Positions 17,241 to 25,973 of a stretch of DNA of 59,004 nt are shown piece by piece. The DNA is from Chitinophagaceae bacterium (lineage in GTDB: Bacteria; Bacteroidota; Bacteroidia; Chitinophagales; Chitinophagaceae): NCBI GenBank assembly GCA_014379345.1, contig JACMLY010000061.1, positions 1 through 59,004 of the forward strand, in the 5' to 3' direction. Position 1 is the stretch's first letter, and every line of letters starts with the position of its first letter. Below the pieces are notes generated by a model. It was given only the letters and a program-made list of their open reading frames with translations. It had not been told where the DNA came from and did not search any database. Position numbers and translations under genes: made by a program.

Positions 17241-17263
17241 TAGATTTGTTTCGGTGATCAAAG

Positions 17264-17291
17264 ACCTGCTGATTATTCAGCAGGTTTTTTT
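17264..17291 (+). terminator. Rho-independent terminator after the 16344 lipoprotein
   Basis: ACCTGCTGA (17264-17272), loop TTAT and TCAGCAGGT (17277-17285) form a perfect 9-bp stem followed by a T-run to 17291. Confidence 0.92.
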
Positions 17292-17437
17292 AGATGGTGA
17301 AGGGTGGATGGTGGATGGTAGATGGTGAAGGGTAGATGGTGAAAGGTGGATGGTGAAGGTTGATTAGAAAACATTTTTTTCCATACAACTAATCAACTAT
17401 TGACGATTCACCCTTCGCCATCAACCCTTCACCATCC
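17292..17437. repeat. GATGGTGAAGGGT-word inverted repeat between convergent genes
   Basis: The left arm (17292-17366) is a run of imperfect GATGGTGAAGGGT / GTGGATG words. The right arm (17390-17437) carries the complement (CACCCTTCGCCATCAACCCT onward). The outer parts pair as well: TTGATTAG on the left with CTAATCAA on the right. It lies between two convergent genes and directly follows a conventional terminator, so termination alone does not explain it. Confidence 0.75.
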
Positions 17438-17439
17438 CC

Positions 17440-18447
17440 CTAATGATTTTTTTTGTAATGTTCGAGCAGTTCGTCTCCTCCGAAATCGTGTTTCAGATCA
17501 CGTATAACAGTATGTATGTGATTGGCATTTCCCTGTGAATTATCATATTCAATAATAATAGTTGGCCCCTGGATGCGATAATAATACGGCTTGCCTTCGG
17601 CCTGTTGCGCTCCCGCCCATATAAATCGTAACTGATCGAGACCAGCCGTTTTCAATTCGCTCATCATATTATCGGCGAAGAGTTTTGTATAACGGTGGAT
17701 ATAGATCTGAACCAGCTTCATAAAAATGCCCTGCTGTTCTTTGGTCATTGCTGCATAACTGATTCCTTCTTTGTTTTCTATGCTGGCTTTTCTGCTCGCA
17801 AGAGTGATGATATCATTCGGAGCTGTTGCGGTAATACCAGCGTTTTGCAATTGCTGCGGATTCAATGAATGGAGCAACGCAAATCCAAGCTCGGTTTCTT
17901 CCCTCAATACCTGTTTGTCTTTTTGAGGCCCACTCGGTACGATGGCGGGATTTGCTCCAAGAAATCCGGGTGTTCCGCTAATGATCGCGTTATTCTGCGT
18001 TGAAAAGTTGAAAGAAATATGATGGCCTTCAAATCTCCATCCCCATATGTCTTTTTCATCTGGCTTGCCAAAAATGGTAATATAATATTTGACGGGGCTT
18101 CTGTAATCATCATCTCGATTTTCTAAAACCTTCAAAACATTTTCCAATTGTATAATATCAATTGTTTTGGCATAACCTGCGGCGCTTAAGGATGATTTCA
18201 ACAATAGAAAGGCCGTTTTTCTTTGTTCATCATCCAGTTCATGCAACCCGATTCCCTTTCGATCTGATTTTGGAACATAGTGCCAGTTGTAGCGCTCATC
18301 ACTTGCAAATATGTAAACCGCCTTTTTGAGTTGTGGTTCATCAAGGCTTTTTAAAAAATTTTTCACGGCAGGCTCTAGAGAATTTGATTGACACCAACAA
18401 GTGTTTTGGATCAGGCAGCTTATCAATAATATAAAAGCAGGTTTCAT
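17440..18447 (-). CDS. Secreted DUF3500 protein
   Basis: The 335-residue protein (from ATG 18447) begins with the signal peptide MKPAFILLISCLIQNTCWCQ and is otherwise a single DUF3500 domain. Recognisable segments are WHYVPKSDRKGI near residues 51-62, the central WGWRFEGHHISFNFS near 137-151, GTPGFLGANPAIVPSGPQ near 160-177, and the C-terminal YYRIQGPTIIIEYDNSQGN near 289-307. The family function is not established. The Trp/His-rich central segment is its most conserved part. The protein is probably periplasmic. I prefer ATG 18447 because the signal peptide begins there. Confidence 0.86.
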   Translation of the reverse strand: MKPAFILLISCLIQNTCWCQSNSLEPAVKNFLKSLDEPQLKKAVYIFASDERYNWHYVPKSDRKGIGLHELDDEQRKTAFLLLKSSLSAAGYAKTIDIIQLENVLKVLENRDDDYRSPVKYYITIFGKPDEKDIWGWRFEGHHISFNFSTQNNAIISGTPGFLGANPAIVPSGPQKDKQVLREETELGFALLHSLNPQQLQNAGITATAPNDIITLASRKASIENKEGISYAAMTKEQQGIFMKLVQIYIHRYTKLFADNMMSELKTAGLDQLRFIWAGAQQAEGKPYYYRIQGPTIIIEYDNSQGNANHIHTVIRDLKHDFGGDELLEHYKKNH

Positions 18448-18808
18448 AAATATTCTTTCAGGAGGAATTAAAGTTACCAAAAAGACCAGGAGGAACGGAT
18501 TGTTTTTAAAACATATCCCCGCCAGGGTTTACTGAACACTTAACTCGTGATAATTTATCGGTAAAACGGCTGTGGCAGCTTGCTTGCTATCAATGCAATT
18601 CAGCTGTTATTTGTATTTTACACAGCAGCGCCACGGTTAAATCACTTAATGGGTGCAAGTCAATCCAGGATAAACCCGGTAATTCATACAATCTGGAATA
18701 TAAATTGCAGGTATTGGTTTCCCCGGCTAAGCTGCTGTTACTTTCAACCTGGAAAAGGCCTGAATTTAATTTTCCGTCCCAACGATTACGAGCTTTAAAA
18801 AGTTATAA
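18448..18808. other. Divergent intergenic region, nothing recognised
   Basis: This 361-bp spacer lies between the DUF3500 gene (minus) and the receiver gene (plus). A 72-codon plus-strand frame (18580-18798) has no recognisable features and I do not call it. No clear promoter pair or hairpin was found. Confidence 0.4.
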
Positions 18809-19222
18809 ATGGTTAAGGTAATTATTGCGGACGACCACAATATGGTAAGGGAAGCGTGGGCTTTATTATTAAGCCGCGATCCGAGGCTTTCAATCATTGC
18901 TACCTGTGAAAATGGTGAACAGGCAATTACTATATGCCAGCAACTCAATCCCGATGTTGTATTGATGGATATTAATATGGAGCCTGTTAACGGCATCGAA
19001 GCCACCAGGGCAATCAGGGAATTTTCTACCCAGATAAAAATAATCGGCATTTCAGTGCATACGGATCTTCCATATCTCAATGCCTTAATGCTGGCAGGCG
19101 CTAACGGTTATGTTACTAAAAATTCACCTGGGGAAGAAATGATTAAGGCCATACTGCTTGTAATAAAAGGCGAAAAATATATGTGTAAAGAAATAGCAGA
19201 CATTCAGCGGAAAGCAGAATAA
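18809..19222 (+). CDS. Receiver-only response regulator (NarL-type REC, no HTH)
   Basis: The 137-residue protein is a receiver domain of the NarL/FixJ type. The acidic pair is Asp8-Asp9, the phosphorylation site Asp54 (in VLMDINME), the switch Ser82 (GISVHTD) and the conserved Lys104 (GYVTKNSPGEE). NarL-type proteins normally continue into a LuxR-like HTH of ~65 residues. Here the reading frame ends at KYMCKEIADIQRKAE, where the linker would begin. Only 55 bp remain before the convergent bioB gene, so no HTH is hidden downstream. It may work as a CheY-like phospho-acceptor, or be a regulator that lost its output domain. No kinase gene is nearby. Confidence 0.85.
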   Translation: MVKVIIADDHNMVREAWALLLSRDPRLSIIATCENGEQAITICQQLNPDVVLMDINMEPVNGIEATRAIREFSTQIKIIGISVHTDLPYLNALMLAGANGYVTKNSPGEEMIKAILLVIKGEKYMCKEIADIQRKAE

Positions 19223-19277
19223 GATGGAGCAAAGGTGAGACATAAGAAGTCAGATTCTTACGTTCACCTGTCATGTC

Positions 19278-20267
19278 TTACGATAAATATGTACCAATAC
19301 TCTTTTCATTTTTAAAGGCTTCCCTTGGCTTAAGACCGAGCATATCAAACATCGCCATATCTTCCTCAAAAGCGGGATTTGGCGTAGTGAGTAATTTTTC
19401 TCCTGCGAATATGGAATTAGCCCCCGCCATAAAGCACAAAGCCTGTTCTGCCACACTCAATTCCAACCTTCCTGCACTTAAACGCACCATGGTTTTTGGC
19501 ATCAGGATTCGCGCGGTGGCAATCATACGAACCATATCCCATACATCCGTTTTAGGATTATTTTCAAGGGGTGTCCCCTTGACAGCGACCAATGAATTAA
19601 TGGGAACACTCTCGGGGTGTTCAGGCAGGGTAGAAAGGGTATGAAGCATTTTTATTCTGTCTGCGTGTGTTTCTCCCAAACCAATGATGCCCCCGCAACA
19701 AACCGTAACACCTGCCTTGCGAACATTGTCGAGCGTTTTTAGCCTGTCGTTATAAGTGCGCGTAGTGATGATATCACCGTAATATTCTTCAGATGTATCC
19801 AGGTTATGGTTGTAAGAATATAATCCGGCCTGGGCAAGTTTTTGGGCCTGTTCTTCTGTAAGCATGCCGAGTGTACAGCAAACCTCCAGTCCCAATTCAT
19901 TTACTCCATGCACCATGTCGAGTACTCTGTCAAAATCCCTGTTATCCCGTACTTCTCTCCAGGCAGCTCCCATGCAGAAACGGGTTGAGCCGGCATCCTT
20001 TGCCTTTTGGGCATATTCCAATACCTCTTCTTTTTTCATAAGTGCCTGCACATTTACGCCCGTATTGTACCGGGCCGCCTGTGGACAGTAAGCACAATCC
20101 TCAGAACAACCTCCTGTTTTAATTGAGAGCAGGGTGCATACCTGTACCTCTCCGGTATCATTGTATTTTCGATGCATTGTTGCTGCCCTGTAGATCAGGT
20201 CCAGCAAGGCGGTATTATAAATTTTCTGTACTTCTTCCGTGGTCCAGTTGTTTCGGATATCACTCAT
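19278..20267 (-). CDS. bioB: Biotin synthase
   Basis: This 329-residue radical-SAM enzyme (from ATG 20267) inserts sulfur into dethiobiotin, the last step of biotin synthesis. The radical-SAM cysteines are in [14 protein letters not shown] near residues 48-61. Other BioB segments follow: [20 protein letters not shown] near 99-118, [13 protein letters not shown] near 129-141, [12 protein letters not shown] near 151-162 and [14 protein letters not shown] near 192-205. The frame could extend to a TTG at 20276, but ATG 20267 (MSDIRNNWT) matches the family. No other biotin genes are nearby. It converges with the receiver gene across 55 bp. Confidence 0.96.
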   Translation of the reverse strand: MSDIRNNWTTEEVQKIYNTALLDLIYRAATMHRKYNDTGEVQVCTLLSIKTGGCSEDCAYCPQAARYNTGVNVQALMKKEEVLEYAQKAKDAGSTRFCMGAAWREVRDNRDFDRVLDMVHGVNELGLEVCCTLGMLTEEQAQKLAQAGLYSYNHNLDTSEEYYGDIITTRTYNDRLKTLDNVRKAGVTVCCGGIIGLGETHADRIKMLHTLSTLPEHPESVPINSLVAVKGTPLENNPKTDVWDMVRMIATARILMPKTMVRLSAGRLELSVAEQALCFMAGANSIFAGEKLLTTPNPAFEEDMAMFDMLGLKPREAFKNEKSIGTYLS

Positions 20268-20287
20268 ACCTAACAATAATTTAAGAA

Positions 20288-20295
20288 CAAACCTA
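20288..20295 (-). promoter_or_regulatory. Candidate -7 element of bioB
   Basis: On the minus strand TAGGTTTG (20288-20295) matches TAnnTTTG exactly, with the last G 21 bp upstream of the A of the bioB ATG. I see no TTTG at the expected upstream distance, so only the -7 part is supported. Confidence 0.45.
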
Positions 20296-20325
20296 CATGA
20301 AAATGATGAGATGGCGGGAGGTCCT

Positions 20326-21840
20326 TTATTTGTATTGTAAATAATAAGAAGTGTCTTTTAGCAGTGGGTAATTCTTTTTGAAAAAAGTATTAAGTACAAT
20401 GCGGAAGGTATTCACATTACTAAGGCTGTCATGCAACAACCTGTAATCTTTATTGTAAAAATACATGGCACTCAGATTGGCGAATTCGAGCTCTTGTTTT
20501 TCCTTGTCAGGAAATCGGAAACCATGATCCCCCTGTACGATAATTAACGCAGGTCTTTTTGAATTTAATATTATGGATCGTATGATTTGCATTAACTTTT
20601 TTCTGGTAAGGATCGCTACTTCAATATATCTCTCTTTCGGACTTTTTTTTGTCGAAGAATTGCTGGCAGGTTTAATCCTGTTACCCAATGAATCAAACGC
20701 AGAAGGTAAATGAGGCAATACCAAATGCCCGTAAATAAAACGTGGCTGTTCGGATGGGCTGATAGAAGTGCGTAGCAAGGCATTAAATGTTTTCTCAAAA
20801 TGGATATCTTTTTGCTTCACGTATTCGGGGTCGTCCTGATAGGGAACATGAATATTCAAAGTCTGTTTAATCAACCACCCGATATCCGTATTTATTTTTT
20901 TGAAAATATTATGGCGTTGATATAATGAATAAATATCATAGATATCGAAGGGTTTTATTGACGCAGGATGCCCATTGATATTAAAAGTGGAATGATTGAT
21001 GATCTGGTAACCCTCTTTTTTAAGTATTGGAATCAACTCGCTTGAATACACGGAAGAAACTCCCGGAAGGTATTCTTTTATATAAAAATCCTTACTATAG
21101 TCAAGCCCTGCTAAATAATTTAAATTAAAACAACTTGCGATGGAAAAAGGTGTCAGGTTGTAATTGCTTTTCGAATGGGGGATCAAAAAAAAGCCATTCT
21201 TTTTGAAAAAAGAATCAAGCAGGCGATTATCGTAGTTGAATTCGTTTTGAAGCACTTCAGAAGATGTAAACGCATCTGCTATCAGGTAATAAATATCTGG
21301 CTTGATACAGTCTTTGCATGGGATGTAAGTCTTGTACAATTCTTTGCTATGATCACCCAGATCGTTCTTTTTTGTTGAACCGGCAGTGATGAGAGGTATA
21401 ATATCAGAAACGATGAAAAGAAAAAAAATGCAGTTCATAAAGAGGAAAACGTTTGCAGAGGATCCTTTACTCTTTTTGATTCCTAAATAGGCAGATAGCA
21501 AAATGATTGCTACCACAGGAAGAAGAAATGTATACGTTGAAATCAGTAATCCCGGATGCTCCGTATGAAGCCAATCCTTGATATCACAGAAGAAATAAAA
21601 TATGATTAATATGATAGCGGCATAGAGAGCGGCTTTCTTATTATCACGCAAAAGAAAATAACTAATACTAAATATGATCAACGGAGCCAATAGCAATTGA
21701 ATAATTTCAGAATAAACGAACGAATAGGGTATAAGGTATTGGTATTCCTGCTCAATATGGATGATTAAAAACAGTGGAATTAAAATCAAAAAATAGGGCG
21801 CTTTTTCGAGGTGCTTTTTAAAAATCTGTATAAAATTCAT
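20326..21840 (-). CDS. Membrane alkaline-phosphatase-superfamily (sulfatase-like) protein, copy 1
   Basis: The 504-residue protein has about five N-terminal membrane segments (roughly 15-33, 40-62, 67-87, 100-120, 131-153) and a C-terminal periplasmic domain. That domain opens with [18 protein letters not shown] near residues 180-197 (metal Asp plus Thr/Ser nucleophile candidates) and ends with the second metal motif [10 protein letters not shown] near residue 437. The layout recalls LtaS/EptA-type phosphoglycerol or phosphoethanolamine transferases and related sulfatase-like enzymes, but the exact reaction is unknown. A paralogue follows 57 bp upstream on the same strand. The pair is divergent from the phosphonate operon, which suggests surface-polymer modification. 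Confidence 0.72.
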   Translation of the reverse strand: MNFIQIFKKHLEKAPYFLILIPLFLIIHIEQEYQYLIPYSFVYSEIIQLLLAPLIIFSISYFLLRDNKKAALYAAIILIIFYFFCDIKDWLHTEHPGLLISTYTFLLPVVAIILLSAYLGIKKSKGSSANVFLFMNCIFFLFIVSDIIPLITAGSTKKNDLGDHSKELYKTYIPCKDCIKPDIYYLIADAFTSSEVLQNEFNYDNRLLDSFFKKNGFFLIPHSKSNYNLTPFSIASCFNLNYLAGLDYSKDFYIKEYLPGVSSVYSSELIPILKKEGYQIINHSTFNINGHPASIKPFDIYDIYSLYQRHNIFKKINTDIGWLIKQTLNIHVPYQDDPEYVKQKDIHFEKTFNALLRTSISPSEQPRFIYGHLVLPHLPSAFDSLGNRIKPASNSSTKKSPKERYIEVAILTRKKLMQIIRSIILNSKRPALIIVQGDHGFRFPDKEKQELEFANLSAMYFYNKDYRLLHDSLSNVNTFRIVLNTFFKKNYPLLKDTSYYLQYK

Positions 21841-21897
21841 GAATGGGGAGATTGAACTACATGCTTAAGGGCAGAGACCGGAATCTCTTTTAATCCT

Positions 21898-23406
21898 TTA
21901 ATTTTTATCCTCTAAATAAGTGCACGAATCCTTAATGATCGGGAACCCCAGATGCCACATCTTATTAAAGATAACCCGAAATTGATTAGCGCCGGTTATG
22001 CTCTCATACAATCCTTTATAATCTCTATCCGGAAAATATACAGCATTCAGATTCTGAAAATGAGGTAACGGATTGGGCGGGGTAGGGTAGGATCGGAAAC
22101 CATGGTCTCCCATAATGATGATAACCGCATCCGGGTTATTGTGCTGAATTGTATTTACGAGTTCTATGATCTTTGTATTTACATAGGGCAGGTAGCCAAG
22201 ATATGATCCTATCATTTTCATGTCACGCTGCAAAAGTGCCAGGCTGTCATCACGTCTCCGATTGTCTTTATCAAAAAAATATGGAAAATGTGGCATAGAA
22301 AAATGGGCGTAAATAAAGCGCGGCTTACCGGATTTTTTAGAAGCAGTTTCTTTTACCAGTTCAACAAAAATGTCGTTGTTGTGTAAATAGGTTAAAAGCG
22401 CTCTATTAGGGTTTATAGGTAATGATAATTTACTGTAAAGTAGCCACCCGATATCCCTGTTGATCCTGTAAAATAAGGTACGGTCTGAGATTAACTTTTT
22501 TTTCAGGGGTAGAAAGTATTGTTTAACCAGTGACTGAGCATTCATGATATCAAACATAGAATAGTTGACGACATCATATCCATAGCTTTCTAACAGCATC
22601 ATTGACTGATTGTACTCGATCAATCTGTTAGAATTGATAAATTCATTGAGCGTAAGAGCGTTCGGATTTTTTAGTCCATATATGTAAGACATATTTAAAA
22701 TAGAGGACATTGAAAAAGAAGTATAGTTATAATTTGAACGGCTTTTTGTCTGTACATTAAATCCTTTTGCAGTTAACAAACTATCAATATCGTTGCCGTA
22801 ATTATATTGCTCTTTTAGTGAAACGGAGCTTCCATATTCATCGAACAATAAAAAATAAATGTCTGGCTTTTTGCAGGTGTCGCATTGTTTAAATTCTTTT
22901 TTTCCGGCAAAATCATACACAGATAAATCATTTTTTTTCGGAAGGGTGATCTTCCACGCTACTGTTAGAATATCAATCATTATATATAGTAGCAATAAAG
23001 TATTTAAAAACACCGTAAAGCGATAGAAGCGCTTTGGTGTTTTTTTAAGAAAGATAAACAGCCAGACAAGGAAAAGAATTGCCGCCGGCAATAAAAAGGA
23101 ATAGCTGCTAAAGAAGCCCCGCCCCAGGGTTTCTATCAAAAAATCGTGAAGGGCGCCGAAAAAAAAGAAAATAGCCATCCACAAACTGCAAATGAGTGCC
23201 GCCCTTAGCCAGTCTCTAAAAAAAAAATAAGAAAATAGATAAATTAGTAAAGCCATTGCTAAATAAAGTGCGGTCAGTGTGAATGTATCCCTGAATGAAA
23301 TAAAACCATAATTTTCCGCATATGCATGCAATACAAAAAAAATAGGTAGCAGGATAAGAAAATAAGGCCGTTGTTGTTTTATTTGCTGCTGTTCCGTGTT
23401 CTTCAT
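21898..23406 (-). CDS. Membrane alkaline-phosphatase-superfamily (sulfatase-like) protein, copy 2
   Basis: This 502-residue paralogue of the 20326 gene has the same architecture. Five hydrophobic segments lie within residues 1-155. The catalytic domain starts at KKPDIYFLLFDEYGSSVSLK near residues 178-197, with GDHGFRSYPTPP near residue 433. The nucleophile region differs (DEYGSS against DAFTSS), which suggests different donors or acceptors. The shared SNYNYTSFSMSSILNMSYIY block and its counterpart in copy 1 are typical of this Bacteroidota subfamily. It is the first gene of the minus-strand pair and starts 144 bp from the PEP mutase gene, so both units may share a regulatory region. Confidence 0.72.
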   Translation of the reverse strand: MKNTEQQQIKQQRPYFLILLPIFFVLHAYAENYGFISFRDTFTLTALYLAMALLIYLFSYFFFRDWLRAALICSLWMAIFFFFGALHDFLIETLGRGFFSSYSFLLPAAILFLVWLFIFLKKTPKRFYRFTVFLNTLLLLYIMIDILTVAWKITLPKKNDLSVYDFAGKKEFKQCDTCKKPDIYFLLFDEYGSSVSLKEQYNYGNDIDSLLTAKGFNVQTKSRSNYNYTSFSMSSILNMSYIYGLKNPNALTLNEFINSNRLIEYNQSMMLLESYGYDVVNYSMFDIMNAQSLVKQYFLPLKKKLISDRTLFYRINRDIGWLLYSKLSLPINPNRALLTYLHNNDIFVELVKETASKKSGKPRFIYAHFSMPHFPYFFDKDNRRRDDSLALLQRDMKMIGSYLGYLPYVNTKIIELVNTIQHNNPDAVIIIMGDHGFRSYPTPPNPLPHFQNLNAVYFPDRDYKGLYESITGANQFRVIFNKMWHLGFPIIKDSCTYLEDKN

Positions 23407-23550
23407 TTTATGTTCTTACTATATTTACTGTTTGAATGAATTCAAAACTATATAAATAATGTTATGTTGCATTCAGGTATAAATTCATTCTGTAATTTTT
23501 TTATCACGATAAATACAGGAAAGTCTTTATTTTGAATCTTTTGTATACTT

Positions 23551-24861
23551 ATGGAGAAGTTAGTTTATATAGGCATGAGTGCGGATCTGATACATCCCGG
23601 TCATTTGAACGTAATTAATGAAGGCAAAAAATTGGGCCGTGTAGTGATCGGATTACTGACAGATACAGCCATAGCCAGTTACAAGCGGGTACCGTACCTT
23701 CATTTTGAACACCGTAAGGTAATTGTTGAAAGTATTGGAGGGGTTAGTGAAGTGATACCACAGGACACGTTAGACTATACTCATAATCTGCAAAAACTAA
23801 AGCCTCATTATGTAGTTCATGGTGATGATTGGAAGTCAGGAGTTCAGGGAAATACCCGACTTAAAGTGATTGAAACTTTGAAAGAATGGGGAGGCGAGCT
23901 TGTGGAGGTAAAGTACACAGAGGGCATTAGTTCCACGTCAATTCAAAAGGCTTTGCGCGACGTTGGAACAACTCCGCAAAACCGGCTAAAACGCCTTCGT
24001 CGTATTCTGGCTGCTAAACCTTGTATACGTGTATTGGAAGCACACAGTGGCTTAAGTGGTCTGATTGTCGAGAACCTTGTATGTAGAATGGATGGCCAGG
24101 TTCATGAATTTGATGCGATGTGGATAAGCAGTCTTACCGATTCTGTAACCAAGGGCAAACCCGATATAGAAGCAGTGGATACAACTTCCCGGCTGCAGAC
24201 ATTGAACGAGATCCTTGAGGTAACTACCAAGCCGATGATATTTGACGGCGACACAGGTGGAAGGATTGAACATTTCTGCTTCACTGTTCGTTCACTGGAA
24301 CGGTTAGGTGTTTCCGCTATCGTCATTGAGGATAAAGTAGGGTTGAAAAGAAATTCTTTATTACCGGAACAGTCCTCACAGGAGCAGGATTCAATAGACG
24401 GCTTTTGTGACAAGATCAGGGCGGGGAAAAACAGCCAGGTAACCAATGATTTTATGATCATAGCCCGGATAGAAAGCCTGATTCTCGGCAAGACTATGGA
24501 CGATGCGATCGCCAGGGCCAGTGCTTATATTAAAGCAGGTGTTGACGGTATCATGATCCACAGCAAATCGAAAGATGCAGCAGAGATTTTTGAATTTACC
24601 AGGTTGTATTCTTTATTTCCTGAAAAAGTGCTGTTAATAGCCATTCCCACCACTTACAATTCTGTAACATGGATTGAATTGAAAAATGCAGGAGTGAACA
24701 TTGTGATTTATGCAAATCACCTTTTACGCAGCGCCTATCCGGCCATGGAATCAACTGCCGAATCCATTTTGAAGCATGGAAGAAGTATGGAAGCAGACGA
24801 AAATATTTTGCCTGTTCAACAGTTACTACAGTTAATCGCCAATAATTATGATCCATCCTGA
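23551..24861 (+). CDS. aepX: Phosphoenolpyruvate mutase fused to an N-terminal cytidylyltransferase
   Basis: The 436-residue bifunctional protein has two domains. Residues ~1-135 form a TagD-like cytidylyltransferase: MSADLIHPGHLNVI holds the HxGH nucleotide motif near 8-21, and YTEGISSTSIQ near 127-137 is the second signature. Residues ~150-400 form PEP mutase, which converts PEP to phosphonopyruvate and so makes the C-P bond: DGDTGGRIEHF near 231-241 (Mg site) and the diagnostic EDKVGLKRNS near 260-269. The EDKxGxKxNS motif separates true PEP mutases from isocitrate-lyase-like relatives. Fused forms of this type are known in Bacteroides. The gene opens a four-gene operon and overlaps the next gene by 14 bp. 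Confidence 0.93.
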   Translation: MEKLVYIGMSADLIHPGHLNVINEGKKLGRVVIGLLTDTAIASYKRVPYLHFEHRKVIVESIGGVSEVIPQDTLDYTHNLQKLKPHYVVHGDDWKSGVQGNTRLKVIETLKEWGGELVEVKYTEGISSTSIQKALRDVGTTPQNRLKRLRRILAAKPCIRVLEAHSGLSGLIVENLVCRMDGQVHEFDAMWISSLTDSVTKGKPDIEAVDTTSRLQTLNEILEVTTKPMIFDGDTGGRIEHFCFTVRSLERLGVSAIVIEDKVGLKRNSLLPEQSSQEQDSIDGFCDKIRAGKNSQVTNDFMIIARIESLILGKTMDDAIARASAYIKAGVDGIMIHSKSKDAAEIFEFTRLYSLFPEKVLLIAIPTTYNSVTWIELKNAGVNIVIYANHLLRSAYPAMESTAESILKHGRSMEADENILPVQQLLQLIANNYDPS

Positions 24862-25969
24862 AAGGTTTTACCAATATCTTTCCGGAAAAGGAATCGATTT
24901 TTTTACAGGTGTTCCGGATTCGCTTTTAAAAAGCTTATTACTTTATTTTCACAAAAATATTAATCCATCCAACCATATTATTACTGCGAATGAAGGTTTA
25001 GCAATTGCACTGGCTTCAGGCTATCATATCAGTACGGGTAAAATTCCGGTTGTGTACATGCAGAATTCAGGATTGGGGAATGCGATCAACCCGCTTACTT
25101 CTTTAGCTAGTGCAGAAGTATACGCTATTCCTATGATATTGTTGATCGGCTGGCGTGGGATGCCTGGTAAGAAAGATGAACCGCAACATACTAAAATGGG
25201 ACAGGTGACGGACAAATTATTGCAGATGCTCGACATCCCTTTTTTTATACTGGAGGAGGATGAAGAGAAATCATTCGCAGTGATGGATACAGCTATAACA
25301 TTGGCTGTTAAAAACAGTAAACCTGTGGCCCTATTGATACCAGGTGAATTGTTTGATGATCCGGAAACTCAACCACCATCTTCAATATATCCACTGGGCC
25401 GTGAAATGGTGATACAGAAATTGATTGATCATTTTACAGATGAAGTGGTAGTATGTACTACGGGAAAATCGGGTCGTGAATTTTTTGAACTGAACCGGCA
25501 ACGCAATCAACCAATAGCAAAAACTTTCCTGGCCGTGGGATCGATGGGTCTGGCCAATCATACAGCATTGGGGATCGATATGCATTCAGGCCATCGCGTA
25601 GTGATGATTGATGGTGATGGTGCCGTTTTAATGCATATGGGATCATTGGCAGATATTGGCAAATGGGCTTCATCATCTTTTGTGCATATAGTAATAAATA
25701 ATGGCAGTCACGAATCAGTAGGTGCGCAGCCAACACTTGGGTTTGATATTGATTTTTGCGCTATAGCAAAGGCTTGTGGTTATGCCAGTGTTTATTCTAT
25801 CGAACAGGAACATGAGTTATCCAACTGGTTGTCGGGAGGTTTTCATAAGGAAGAAAAACAGTTGGTAGAAATAAGAGTCAATAATACCAGCCGATCAAAT
25901 CTTGGCAGACCAACAAATTCTCCTGCTCAAAGAAAGGATGAGTTAATGAGAGTTCTGCGCAATAAATAA
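24848..25969 (+). CDS. aepY: Phosphonopyruvate decarboxylase
   Basis: This 373-residue ThDP-dependent enzyme decarboxylates phosphonopyruvate to phosphonoacetaldehyde. That step pulls the unfavourable PEP mutase equilibrium forward. Evidence is the N-terminal FFTGVPDSLLKSLL near residues 18-31, the Glu of ITANEGLAIALASGYH near 41-56, the family-typical MQNSGLGNAINPLTSL near 70-85, and the C-terminal ThDP/Mg motif GDGAVLMHMGSLADIG ending in NNGSHESVGAQPT near 254-290. It is full-length for single-chain Ppd enzymes. The 14-bp overlap with the mutase gene and 4-bp gap to the next gene show tight coupling. Confidence 0.94.
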   Translation: MIHPERFYQYLSGKGIDFFTGVPDSLLKSLLLYFHKNINPSNHIITANEGLAIALASGYHISTGKIPVVYMQNSGLGNAINPLTSLASAEVYAIPMILLIGWRGMPGKKDEPQHTKMGQVTDKLLQMLDIPFFILEEDEEKSFAVMDTAITLAVKNSKPVALLIPGELFDDPETQPPSSIYPLGREMVIQKLIDHFTDEVVVCTTGKSGREFFELNRQRNQPIAKTFLAVGSMGLANHTALGIDMHSGHRVVMIDGDGAVLMHMGSLADIGKWASSSFVHIVINNGSHESVGAQPTLGFDIDFCAIAKACGYASVYSIEQEHELSNWLSGGFHKEEKQLVEIRVNNTSRSNLGRPTNSPAQRKDELMRVLRNK

Positions 25970-25973
25970 TATT

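Noticed and set aside
17292..17437. Simple rho-independent terminator as the explanation of the word repeat
   Set aside because: A separate perfect terminator with a T-run lies immediately before it (17264-17291), and the arms are too long and spaced for a compact hairpin.
18580..18798. 72-codon plus-strand frame before the receiver gene
   Set aside because: Composition looks random, there is no promoter or motif, and it simply fills a divergent spacer.
20326..23406. Arylsulfatase annotation for the two membrane AP-superfamily proteins
   Set aside because: No C-x-P-x-R sulfatase signature is present, and the five membrane segments fit transferases better than soluble sulfatases.
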